Under the pieces are notes generated by a model that saw only the letters and a list, made by a program, of their open reading frames with translations, was not told the origin of the DNA and did no database searches. Source: Mycolicibacterium iranicum (lineage in GTDB: Bacteria; Actinomycetota; Actinomycetes; Mycobacteriales; Mycobacteriaceae). From it: DNA of 64,000 nt. This document shows, in pieces, positions 25,889-33,758 of this stretch (position 1 is its first letter; each line of letters begins with the position of its first letter). The translations under genes were made by a program, and so were the position numbers. Location of the stretch: positions 38,754 through 102,753 of the forward strand of contig NZ_LQPC01000039.1 in the NCBI RefSeq assembly GCF_002101705.1. Reading direction: 5' to 3'.

Positions 25889-26397
25889 CTGACTTCACTC
25901 CGTCTCGGGAGCTTCCAGCCCGCGCGGGGGAAGTGGCAGGTGTACCCGTTCGGGTAGCGCTCCAGGTAATCCTGGTGCTCCGGCTCGGCCTCCCAGAAGT
26001 CCGGTGCCGGGCTGACTTCGGTGACGACCTTGCCGGGCCACAGCCCTGAGGCATCCACGTCGGCGATGGTGTCCAGCGCCACCTGGCGCTGATCGTCGTC
26101 GACGTAGAAGATCTCCGACCGGTAGCTTGTCCCGACGTCGTTGCCCTGCCGGTTCTTCGTCGTCGGGTCGTGGATCTGGAAGAAGAATTCCAGCAGCGTG
26201 CGATAGTCCGTCTGCGCCGGGTCGTAGGTGATCTCGATCGCCTCGGCGTGGCCGGGATGGTTGCGATAGGTGGGGTGATCGTTCTGGCCGCCGGTGTAGC
26301 CCACCCGGGTGGATACCACCCCGGGCTGCTTGCGGATCAGATCCTGCATGCCCCAGAAGCATCCGCCTGCCAGCACTGCTCGCTTGTAGTCGCTCAC
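25885..26397 (-). CDS. msrA: Peptide methionine (S)-S-oxide reductase
   Basis: 170 residues, cytosolic. The catalytic motif is GCFWGMQD with the nucleophilic Cys. The family signature GYTGGQNDHPTYRNHPGHAEAI and a further Cys in YTCHFPRAG near the C-terminus are present. It starts in a 4-bp overlap with the end of msrB, so both stereoisomers of oxidised methionine are handled from one transcript. Confidence 0.95.
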   Translation of the reverse strand: MSDYKRAVLAGGCFWGMQDLIRKQPGVVSTRVGYTGGQNDHPTYRNHPGHAEAIEITYDPAQTDYRTLLEFFFQIHDPTTKNRQGNDVGTSYRSEIFYVDDDQRQVALDTIADVDASGLWPGKVVTEVSPAPDFWEAEPEHQDYLERYPNGYTCHFPRAGWKLPRRSEVS

Positions 26398-26870
26398 GCT
26401 TGCTCCTTCTCGGTGGCTTTCTCAGAAGCACTGAACAATCCACGGTACTGCCCGTAACCCTCGGCCTCGAGGTCGTCGAGGTGGATGAAGCGCAACGCCG
26501 CGGAGTTGATGCAGTAACGCAGACCGCCCCGATCGCGCGGGCCGTCCTTGAAGACATGGCCCAGGTGGCTGTCCCCGGCCGACGATCGCACCTCGGTGCG
26601 GATCATCAGATGCGAGAAATCGCGCTTCTCGATGACATTCGCGGAGTCGATCGGGCGGGTGAAGCTCGGCCACCCCGATCCGCTCTCGAACTTGTCGACC
26701 GAGGCGAACAACGGCTCGCCCGAGACGACGTCGACATAGATGCCCGGCTCGTGATTGTCCCAATATTCGCCGGTGAAGGGCCGCTCGGTGCCGTTCTCCT
26801 GAGTGACGTGGTACTGCTCGGGAGACAGCGCGTTCACAGCGGCGGGATTCTTGTTGTATTCGCGTGTCAT
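26394..26870 (-). CDS. msrB: Peptide methionine (R)-S-oxide reductase
   Basis: 158 residues from ATG 26870 (MTREYNKNP). Catalytic Cys lies in GLRYCINSAALRF, and ESGSGWPSF and HLGHVF are the usual substrate-site motifs. The CxxC pairs that bind zinc in many MsrB proteins are absent (YVDVVSGEPLF replaces the first pair), and the catalytic Cys is the only cysteine. Reduction must therefore rely on an external thiol or a partner. First gene of the msrB-msrA operon. Confidence 0.95.
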   Translation of the reverse strand: MTREYNKNPAAVNALSPEQYHVTQENGTERPFTGEYWDNHEPGIYVDVVSGEPLFASVDKFESGSGWPSFTRPIDSANVIEKRDFSHLMIRTEVRSSAGDSHLGHVFKDGPRDRGGLRYCINSAALRFIHLDDLEAEGYGQYRGLFSASEKATEKEQA

Positions 26871-26939
26871 AGCGCCCATATAACCCCGTGGGCAGCGCGT
26901 TTAATCCCTCGCGCGGCGCTGCGTAGGTAGGCTTCGGGC

Positions 26940-27350
26940 ATGCGGGCCTGCGTCGCTGTCGTTGCTGTCGTTGCGCTTTCGATGGGGGCGACTCCGGCCG
27001 CCGCGCAGCCGCCCGCACCGGTCCCGATTCCCGAAACTCCGGCGGGGACGCCCGTCACCATGTTCGTCGACGACCCCGCAATCGTGAACGCGTACCCGAC
27101 CCGACCCCAAGCGTGGAGCAGGCTTCCGGGTGACCGCTCGGTGCGCCTGCACTTCACCATCGGCACCCCGGACTGCTACGGCGTCACCGTGGCCACCTCG
27201 GAGACCGAGGACCACGTCGTCGTCGATCTGAAAACGGGCACGCTGCCCACCGCCGTCGACCGGGCCTGCATCATGATCGCGCTGTCGGGCGGACTGGATG
27301 TGCCGCTGCACTACCCGCTCAGCGACCGGCCGGTGCTCAGCGCGACCTGA
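26940..27350 (+). CDS. Small exported protein, function unknown
   Basis: 136 residues. A signal peptide (about residues 1-22, ending AAA before QPPAP) is followed by a Pro-rich segment and a compact domain of about 100 residues with two cysteines (GTPDCYGVTV, RACIMIAL) that could form a disulfide. No lipobox. It starts almost directly behind TAGGCT, suggesting a leaderless or near-leaderless transcript. I do not recognise the family. Confidence 0.72.
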   Translation: MRACVAVVAVVALSMGATPAAAQPPAPVPIPETPAGTPVTMFVDDPAIVNAYPTRPQAWSRLPGDRSVRLHFTIGTPDCYGVTVATSETEDHVVVDLKTGTLPTAVDRACIMIALSGGLDVPLHYPLSDRPVLSAT

Positions 27351-27394
27351 ACCATGCTCGACAAGCTCGGGTAGAACGTGTTCTATTTTGAGCT

Positions 27395-27901
27395 GTGACG
27401 GGCAATACATTCACTCGTGAGGAGCTGGCCGAGGCGTTCGCCGAATTCGAGAGGACGGTCGACCGGGCGGCCCGCACGCGCGACTGGGACCCCTGGGTTG
27501 ACCAGTACAGCGACGACATTCTCTACATCGAGCACGCCGCTGGGACGATGCGCGGCCGCGACGAGGTGCGGCCCTGGATCTGGCAGACCATGGAGACGTT
27601 CCCCGGCAGCTACATGACGTCATTCCCGTCGTTGTGGAGCGTGATCGACGAGAGTACGGGCCGCATCATCTGCGAGCTCGACAACCCGATGCGCGATCCC
27701 GGCGACGGCACCATTATCAGCGCCACCAACATCTCGATCGTCACCTACGCCGGCGACGGGAAGTGGAAGCAGCAGGAGGACATCTACAACCCCTTGCGGT
27801 TCGTCTCGGCGACGGTGAAGTGGTGCAAGAAGGCCGAGGAGCTGGGCACGCTGCCCGACGAGGCGGCGCAGTGGATGGCCAAGTACGGGCCCCGCAAGTG
27901 A
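27395..27901 (+). CDS. NTF2-like protein (Rv0138 homologue)
   Basis: 168 residues with the cone-shaped NTF2/SnoaL pattern (FAEFERTVDRAARTRDW, MRGRDEVRPWIW, GKWKQQEDIYN). Such folds serve as small enzymes or ligand pockets. It overlaps the start of the next gene by 4 bp, so it is probably cotranscribed with the SDR enzyme and may act on the same substrate. Matches Rv0138 in length and position as I recall. Confidence 0.85.
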   Translation: MTGNTFTREELAEAFAEFERTVDRAARTRDWDPWVDQYSDDILYIEHAAGTMRGRDEVRPWIWQTMETFPGSYMTSFPSLWSVIDESTGRIICELDNPMRDPGDGTIISATNISIVTYAGDGKWKQQEDIYNPLRFVSATVKWCKKAEELGTLPDEAAQWMAKYGPRK

Positions 27902-28941
27902 CGGAATCGTCTCCCGACGCTTCGCTCGCCCCGGTCTTAGTCATCGGCGCCAACGGCTACCTCGGCAGCCACGTCACGCGTCAGCTGGTCGCCGACGGTC
28001 ACGACGTGCGGGTGATGGTGCGCGAGGGCGCCAACACCATCGGCATCGACGATCTGGCGGTGACGCGGTACGTCGGCGACATCTGGAACAACGATGTGCT
28101 CCGGGCGGCGATGACCGGCTGCGCCGTCGTCTACTACTGCGTCGTCGACACCCGCGGATGGCTGCGCGACCCGGCGCCGCTGTTCCGCACCAACGTCGAG
28201 GGCACCCGCAACGTGCTCGACATCGCCGTCGAGCCCGAGGTGGCCGCCGGGCTGAAGAAGTTCGTGTTCACCAGCAGCTACGTCACCGTCGGTCGCAAAC
28301 GCGGTCGAGTGGCCACCGAGGGCGACGTCATCGTCGATCGCGGGCTGACACCGTACGTCCGTTCGCGTGTGCAGGCCGAGAACCTGGTCCTGGAGTACGC
28401 ACGCGAGCGGGGATTGCCCGCCGTCGCGATGTGCGTCTCGACCACCTACGGCGGCCGCGACTGGGGCCGCACCCCGCACGGGGCGATCATCGCGGGCGCC
28501 GCATTCGGCAAGCTGCCGTTCGTGATGGGCGGCATCGAGCTCGAAGCCGTCGGGATCGACGACGCGGCGCGTGCGCTGATCCTGGCCGCCGAGAAGGGCA
28601 GGCCAGGAGAGCGGTACCTGATCTCGGAACGGATGATCTCCAACGCCGACGTGGTGCGAATCGCCGCCGACGCCGCGGGAGTCCCGGCGCCGACGAAGAA
28701 GATCCCGCTCCCGCTGGCCTACGCGATGGCCGCGCTGGGCAGCGCCAAGGCGAAACTCACGGGCACCGACGAACGCCTGTCGTTGGGCTCGCTGCGCCTG
28801 ATGCGGGCCGAGGCGCCCGTCGATTGTGAAAAAGCCAAACGCGAACTCGGTTGGCAGCCAAGACCTGTCGAAGAATCCATCCGCGAAGCCGCCAAGTTCT
28901 GGGTGAGCCTGCGCGACGCCAAGCGGGCTGCCAAGAGCTAG
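27898..28941 (+). CDS. Extended SDR, NAD(P)-dependent epimerase/dehydratase-like (Rv0139 homologue)
   Basis: 347 residues, Rossmann fold with GANGYLGSHV at the N-terminus. It resembles the 3-beta-hydroxysteroid dehydrogenase/dihydroflavonol reductase group (VFTSSYVTVG, GIELEAVGIDDAARALILA). The expected catalytic Y-x3-K reads Y-V-R-S-R, an Arg in place of Lys. The start is GTG 27898, overlapping the NTF2-like gene. Substrate unknown. Confidence 0.85.
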   Translation: MTESSPDASLAPVLVIGANGYLGSHVTRQLVADGHDVRVMVREGANTIGIDDLAVTRYVGDIWNNDVLRAAMTGCAVVYYCVVDTRGWLRDPAPLFRTNVEGTRNVLDIAVEPEVAAGLKKFVFTSSYVTVGRKRGRVATEGDVIVDRGLTPYVRSRVQAENLVLEYARERGLPAVAMCVSTTYGGRDWGRTPHGAIIAGAAFGKLPFVMGGIELEAVGIDDAARALILAAEKGRPGERYLISERMISNADVVRIAADAAGVPAPTKKIPLPLAYAMAALGSAKAKLTGTDERLSLGSLRLMRAEAPVDCEKAKRELGWQPRPVEESIREAAKFWVSLRDAKRAAKS

Positions 28942-29005
28942 CGTCAGGCGGCCGTCAGGGTGCACCTCGGCACCGACACCTCCTCACAGCTGAGACAATC
29001 GCATC

Positions 29006-30388
29006 GTGCTCACTCGATCGCCCGTCAACGGCCACGTTTCCCACTGGTTCGACGGACTGCCGATCAGCCGGGGCCCGCTGCCCGGCAGCCGTGACGCCGA
29101 CGTGTGCATCGTCGGCGCCGGCTACACCGGACTGTGGACCGCGTACTACCTCAAGCGTGCCGATCCGTCGCTGCGCATCGTGGTGCTCGAAGCACGCTTC
29201 GCCGGATACGGTGCCTCCGGCCGCAACGGGGGGTGGCTGTCCGGCCTCGTTCCCGGCGACCGTGAGCGCATGGCACGCCAGTACAGCCGTGACGGCGTGG
29301 TCGCCTGGCAGCGTGCGCTCAACGAGGCCGTCGACGAAGTGATCGACGTGGCCGCCCGCGAAGGTATCGACGCCGGAATCGTCAAGGGCGGGACGCTGGA
29401 GGTCGCCCGCAACGCCGCACAGGCCAAGCGGCTCGCCGCGGCGATGCAGGCCGAGCGCAACTGGCACGTCGACGGCGTCGAATGGCTCACCAAAGACGCC
29501 GCCGCGCAACGCATTCAACTCGACGGTGTGGTCGCCGCCTACCACAATCCGCACTGCGCCCGCATCCAGCCGGCCCGCCTGGCCCGTGGCCTCGCCGACG
29601 CCGTCGACCGACTGGGCGTCGTCATCTACGAGAGAACCCCCGTCACCGAGATCGCGGCGGGCGGGGCGCGGACACCGTGGGGCACCGTGAGCGCGCCCGT
29701 CGTGCTTCGGGCCACCGAGGGTTTCACCGCGGCGCTGCCCGGCCTCAAACGTCGATGGCTGCCGATGAACAGCTCGATGATCGCCACGGATCCCGTCCCC
29801 GTGGAGGTGTGGGACCGTATCGGCTGGGAGGGTCGGGAAACGCTGGGGGACACCGCACACGGCTTCTTCTATGCCCAACGCACCGTCGACGACCGCATCG
29901 CGATCGGCGGGCGCAGCGTCCCCTACCGCTACGGCTCACGCATCGACCGCGACGGGCGGGTTCCCGACCGCACCATCAAAAACCTCACCGCCACCCTGCA
30001 CAGCGTCCTGCCGCAGGTGTCCGGCATACCTGTCGCGCACGGCTGGTGCGGGGTGCTCGCCGTGCCGCGCGACTGGGAGGCGACCGTCGACTTCGACCAG
30101 GCCACCGGGCTCGGCTGGGCGGGCGGATACGTCGGGCACGGCGTGACCGCGACCAACCTCGCGGGACGCACCCTGACCGACCTGGTGCTCAAACGCGACT
30201 CCGACCTGACCCGGTTGCCCTGGGTGGGGCACGAATCCAAGACCTGGGAGCCGGAACCGCTGCGCTGGATCGGCGTCCGCGGAATGTACCTGGCCTACAA
30301 GGCCGCGGACTGGCACGAGGCGCGCGGGACGAAACGAACGTCGCCGATAGCCGTCATCGCCGACAAGATCGCGGGACGTCCGCACTGA
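29006..30388 (+). CDS. FAD-dependent amine/amino-acid oxidase (DAO family)
   Basis: 460 residues. FAD-binding dinucleotide motif VCIVGAGYTGLWTAYYL, then YGASGRNGGW typical of PuuB-like gamma-glutamylputrescine oxidases and sarcosine oxidases, and a C-terminal GLGWAGGYVGHGVTATNLAG that closes over FAD. Cytosolic. The start is GTG 29006. A role in polyamine or N-alkyl amine breakdown is inferred from family only. Confidence 0.85.
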   Translation: MLTRSPVNGHVSHWFDGLPISRGPLPGSRDADVCIVGAGYTGLWTAYYLKRADPSLRIVVLEARFAGYGASGRNGGWLSGLVPGDRERMARQYSRDGVVAWQRALNEAVDEVIDVAAREGIDAGIVKGGTLEVARNAAQAKRLAAAMQAERNWHVDGVEWLTKDAAAQRIQLDGVVAAYHNPHCARIQPARLARGLADAVDRLGVVIYERTPVTEIAAGGARTPWGTVSAPVVLRATEGFTAALPGLKRRWLPMNSSMIATDPVPVEVWDRIGWEGRETLGDTAHGFFYAQRTVDDRIAIGGRSVPYRYGSRIDRDGRVPDRTIKNLTATLHSVLPQVSGIPVAHGWCGVLAVPRDWEATVDFDQATGLGWAGGYVGHGVTATNLAGRTLTDLVLKRDSDLTRLPWVGHESKTWEPEPLRWIGVRGMYLAYKAADWHEARGTKRTSPIAVIADKIAGRPH

Positions 30389-30409
30389 CGTCCGGCGTTC
30401 AATGGTGAG

Positions 30410-30784
30410 ATGACCAATCGACAAGTCCTTGAGCCCACGCCGTCGCACCCCATCACCGTGCTCCCGACCGGCAGTCACGTCGTCGTGCGTGTGAACGGTC
30501 AGATCGTTGCCGAAACCGACGCCGCACTGACGTTGCAGGAGTCCAGTTATCCTGCGGTGCAGTACGTTCCGCTCGCCGACGTAACCGCTGACCTGCTCCG
30601 TCCCAGCGACACCGAGACGTACTGCCCGTACAAGGGTGACGCGACTTACTTCGACGTCGTCGTCGACGGCGTCACCGTCTCCGACGCGATCTGGACGTAT
30701 CGTCAGCCGTACCCGGCCGTCGCACAGATCGCGGGTCACGTCGCCTTCTATCCGGACAAGGCCGATGTCGTCGTGGGCACCTAG
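30410..30784 (+). CDS. DUF427-family protein (Rv0140 homologue)
   Basis: 124 residues, all-beta. RVNGQIVAETDAALTLQES, YCPYKGDATYFDV and PYPAVAQIAGHVAFYPDK are the conserved DUF427 segments, with the Cys-Pro-Tyr-Lys-Gly motif. Function unknown. It sits 21 bp behind the FAD oxidase and 9 bp before the glycosylase gene. Confidence 0.88.
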   Translation: MTNRQVLEPTPSHPITVLPTGSHVVVRVNGQIVAETDAALTLQESSYPAVQYVPLADVTADLLRPSDTETYCPYKGDATYFDVVVDGVTVSDAIWTYRQPYPAVAQIAGHVAFYPDKADVVVGT

Positions 30785-30793
30785 GCTGACCTG

Positions 30794-31705
30794 ATGCGCA
30801 GCACGGCCAGCGTCGAGTTCGCGGGGCCGGCGAGCCCGGCGTGGACGTTGTCGCCACTACGCCGGGGCCGGGCCGACCCGTGCTATCACGACGCCGCCGA
30901 CGGCGCGATCTGGCGGACCAGCCTGATGCGCAGCGGGCCCGTCACCGCGCGCATCACCCGCAGCGCAGTCGGCACCGTCGGCTGCGAAGCCTGGGGTCCC
31001 GGCGCCGTGGAGTTCGCCGAGACGCTGCCCGCCCAGCTCGGCGCGGACGACGACGCCACGGGGTTCGCCCCTGAGGAGCCGACCGTGGCGGCCGCCCACC
31101 GCAGGGCTCCCCACCTGCGGCTGGGGCGGACCGGCCGGGTGCTCGAGGCGTTGGTGCCCGCGATTCTGGAGCAACGTGTCGTCGGCAAGGACGCCCGCCG
31201 CGCGTGGCGCAAGCTCGTCACCAAGTACGGCGCTCCCGCCCCGGGCCCGGCACCCACCGAGCTGAGGGTCTTCCCCACGGCTGACGCCTGGCGGCGCATC
31301 CCGTCATGGGAGTTCCATCTCGCCAACGTCGACCCCGGGCGGGCACGAACGATCGTCGGGTGCGTCCAGCGAGCAGAATCCCTGGAGCGCCTGGTCGACA
31401 GGCCCCCGGAGTCGGCGCGTGCGGCGCTGATGACGCTTCCCGGGATCGGGATCTGGACTGCGGCAGAGGTCGCCCAGCGGGCGTTCGGCGACGCCGACGC
31501 GTTGTCGGTCGGCGACTATCACCTCGCCAAGATGGTGGGCTGGACGCTGCTGGGGCATCCGATCGACGACCCGGCGATGGTGGAGCTGCTCGAACCGCTG
31601 CGGCCCCATCGGTATCGAGCCGTGAGGTTGCTGGAAGTCACTGGGAGAATGGTGAATCCGCGCTTCGGACCAAGGCTTTCCATACCTAATTTGGCCGATC
31701 TGTGA
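30794..31705 (+). CDS. AlkA-like DNA glycosylase (HhH-GPD; Rv0142 homologue)
   Basis: 303 residues. The helix-hairpin-helix LPGIGIWTAAEVAQRAFG is followed by ALSVGDYHLAKM, where the Asp is the usual catalytic residue of 3-methyladenine glycosylase II. The N-terminal 100 residues are less conserved. It likely excises alkylated bases, although some actinobacterial members are uncharacterised. It follows DUF427 closely and dps comes next on the same strand. Confidence 0.82.
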   Translation: MRSTASVEFAGPASPAWTLSPLRRGRADPCYHDAADGAIWRTSLMRSGPVTARITRSAVGTVGCEAWGPGAVEFAETLPAQLGADDDATGFAPEEPTVAAAHRRAPHLRLGRTGRVLEALVPAILEQRVVGKDARRAWRKLVTKYGAPAPGPAPTELRVFPTADAWRRIPSWEFHLANVDPGRARTIVGCVQRAESLERLVDRPPESARAALMTLPGIGIWTAAEVAQRAFGDADALSVGDYHLAKMVGWTLLGHPIDDPAMVELLEPLRPHRYRAVRLLEVTGRMVNPRFGPRLSIPNLADL

Positions 31706-31717
31706 CCTCGACGTCAC

Positions 31718-31747
31718 GGGTGATTACCTGCCGACACACCCGGGTAC
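31718..31747 (+). promoter_or_regulatory. SigF-type promoter candidate of dps
   Basis: GGGTGATT (31718-31725) is followed 16 bases later by GGGTAC (31742-31747). This fits the mycobacterial SigF -10 GGGTAY and an imperfect -35. The Dps ATG lies 38 bp downstream, with GAAGGAG ahead of it. Stress-sigma control of dps in M. smegmatis is established knowledge; the site itself is my reading. Confidence 0.5.
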
Positions 31748-31784
31748 ACGTCGCGGGACAGTCGACCGTGCGAAGGAGCAAGCA

Positions 31785-32330
31785 ATGACTGCGTTCACAG
31801 TTCCCGGCCTTTCCGACACGCAGGGAGCCGAAGTTGCCGAGCTGCTGCAGAAGGCGCTCAGCAGGTACAACGATCTCCATCTGACGCTTAAGCATGTGCA
31901 CTGGAATGTTGTGGGTCCCAACTTCATCGGCGTGCACGAGATGATCGACCCCCAGGTCGATCTTGTGCGCGGATATGCCGACGAGGTCGCCGAGCGCATC
32001 GCCGCGCTCGGCAAGTCTCCGATGGGCACTCCTGGTGCGATCATCAGCGACCGCACCTGGGATGACTACTCGGTCAATCGCGACACCGTGCAGGCCCACC
32101 TGGCCGCGCTCGATCTGGTGTACACGGGTGTCATCGAAGACACCCGTAAGAGCATCGAGCGCCTCGAGGAGCTGGACCTGGTTTCGCAGGACATGCTGAT
32201 CGGGCATGCCGGCGAGCTGGAGAAGTTCCAGTGGTTCGTCCGCGCCCACCTGGAGAACTCCGGCGGCGAGCTCGTCAACGAGGGTGCGACGTCGGAAAAA
32301 GCCGCCGCCAAGAAGGCCAAGGAGTCCTGA
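31785..32330 (+). CDS. dps: Dps, starvation/oxidative-stress ferroxidase and DNA-binding protein
   Basis: 181 residues, forms a dodecameric cage. Intersubunit ferroxidase residues are visible in LTLKHVHWNVVG (His) and FIGVHEMIDPQVD (Asp). The Lys-rich C-terminal tail (EKAAAKKAKES) is the DNA-binding part known from M. smegmatis Dps1. Protects DNA by oxidising Fe(II) with peroxide and by compaction. It has its own promoter region and a good ribosome site. Confidence 0.95.
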   Translation: MTAFTVPGLSDTQGAEVAELLQKALSRYNDLHLTLKHVHWNVVGPNFIGVHEMIDPQVDLVRGYADEVAERIAALGKSPMGTPGAIISDRTWDDYSVNRDTVQAHLAALDLVYTGVIEDTRKSIERLEELDLVSQDMLIGHAGELEKFQWFVRAHLENSGGELVNEGATSEKAAAKKAKES

Positions 32331-32337
32331 CGGACTG

Positions 32338-32389
32338 CCGCCGGGGAACGCGTCGTGCCTCACCGGGTGGTCGGCGCGCTCTCCGGCGG
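32338..32389. terminator. Possible bidirectional terminator between dps and thioesterase
   Basis: CCGCCGG (32338-32344) pairs with CCGGCGG (32383-32389) across a 38-base loop in the 61-bp gap between convergent genes. No T-tract, so this is a weak call. Confidence 0.3.
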
Positions 32390-32391
32390 TT

Positions 32392-33194
32392 CTATCGGTA
32401 GGCAGTCACGCGGGCGAGCAGCGCGACGCGCCCGTCGGCGCCGACGGCTTCTGCTTCGGCGACCCCGCTACTGCGGCCGGCATGGATTGACTTCGCCCGG
32501 TAGTGGGCGTCCGCGCCGCCATGGAACGGTCGCAAGAAATTCACCCGTAGCGACGCCGTGTTGTAGGGCTCGACCGCGGTGTCCGTGTTGAGGGCCGCCG
32601 AGCCCACCAACTCCAGTCCCATGGACGACACCCCACCGTGGACGGTGCCGACCAGGTTGTTCAGCACCGCATCGTCGCGCTGAACCAAAACCGCACCAGC
32701 ACCGCCTGTTTCACCGACTTCCACCGCCATCAACTGGTCAAGCCGCGTGCCGGGCAATGAGCCCCCCGGCTCCTCCGGCCACGGCGCCAGCGAGTCGGGC
32801 ACGACGATGTAGAACGAGCGCACGGTCGCGGTGGCCAGGACCTCGCCGCCGATACTCAACTCGCACAGCCCCAGGGCAGCCTGACCCTTGCGGCCGAGCG
32901 GACGCGCAATGCCCCGAATCGGTTCACTCGCCGCCGAGGCGACCGCCTCGGCAGCGCCGGGCGCCACCTCCAGGGACAGTTCGCTGGATACAGTCCATTC
33001 TTGAGGCCCCCTGCGGGCATGGTTGATCAGCCCACCGATGTGGTCGACGAGCATGGCCAGGGGGCCACCGTCGGGTGTCCGGTCAGTGGATTGAGCAGTC
33101 CGGCGGAAGGGATGGTCGCGACGCAACCGTCGAGCCCTTCCTCGACGGTCTCGATTCCGAAGCGGCCCAGCGGCGTATTCAACGGGTACGGCAC
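32392..33194 (-). CDS. Double-hotdog acyl-CoA thioesterase, frameshifted
   Basis: About 265 residues if intact. Two tandem hotdog units: N-terminal YPLNTPLGRFGIE ... LAMLVDHIGGL, and C-terminal LNNLVGTVHGGVSSMGLELV. The first unit breaks at 33060-33066: upstream sequence LLNPLTGHPTV is in one frame, and LAMLVDHIGG in the next. Adding one base in the C5/G5 run rejoins them. It is either a young pseudogene or a homopolymer error. GTG 33194 is the most sensible start, giving VPYPLNTPLG. The likely role is hydrolysis of acyl-CoA esters (PaaI/4HBT superfamily). Confidence 0.72.
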
Positions 33195-33758
33195 CCCTGC
33201 AGCCTGCCATGAAGGCGCTGCGGGTGCGGCACGCGGACCCGGCATGGACAAGCAAAACGACTGCGCCACAGAGCTTTACACAGGCGACACCGGTACGGTA
33301 CGTCCGACCGTTCAAGATCAGGGTCGCAGGAGCGTTCTCTAAGAATCCGGAAAGTCTTTGCGCAAATCGTAGCGACGTCGTCAATGCAGCCCAGGGGCCA
33401 GGTGCCGGAGCAGTAGCAAACTTTTTCTGCGAGTCGCCGGAAGGTGTGACGCATGCCTCATCTGCGGCTCGGATACCGGGTGTAGCTGGAAAGGGGTCAG
33501 CGGCAACGTTATTCACCCGTTATGCGGCGCATGGGCGTTTGCAGTTGCCGGTTGATCAGCGAACTAACTTAGGTCGGGCTAAGTTGGCATGTCAGGGGCC
33601 TTTTGTCATATCGTTTTGTCCACTTGTGGCGCGTGGAAAAAGGGCCGTCGTTCAGTGCTGCACGGAGGGCCCTCCACCGCCAGACCGGCTAACACTCTCG
33701 GCAACGATTGCCATCCGAAAATTCGCGTCGAGATGTGTGCTCTCAGAGGTAGGTGGGA
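33195..33758 (+). other. Long gltB leader/control region, no gene seen
   Basis: 564 bp between the divergent thioesterase and gltB, visibly less GC-rich than the coding DNA around it. It holds an inverted repeat (33566-33585) and a 12-bp palindrome GGAGGGCCCTCC (33664-33675). I see no convincing open frame. It is likely regulatory, with a long 5' leader for gltB. Confidence 0.55.
33566..33585. promoter_or_regulatory. AACTTAG-N6-CTAAGTT inverted repeat upstream of gltB
   Basis: Perfect 7-bp arms around GTCGGG. The interior TTAGGT...GCTAA matches an IdeR box at about 13 of 19 positions, so an iron regulator is possible. Another dimeric regulator of glutamate synthase is equally plausible. Confidence 0.45.

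Noticed and set aside
33613..33622. TTGTCCACT resembling a mycobacterial DnaA box
   Set aside because: Single 8-of-9 match in the gltB leader without neighbours; chance is likely.
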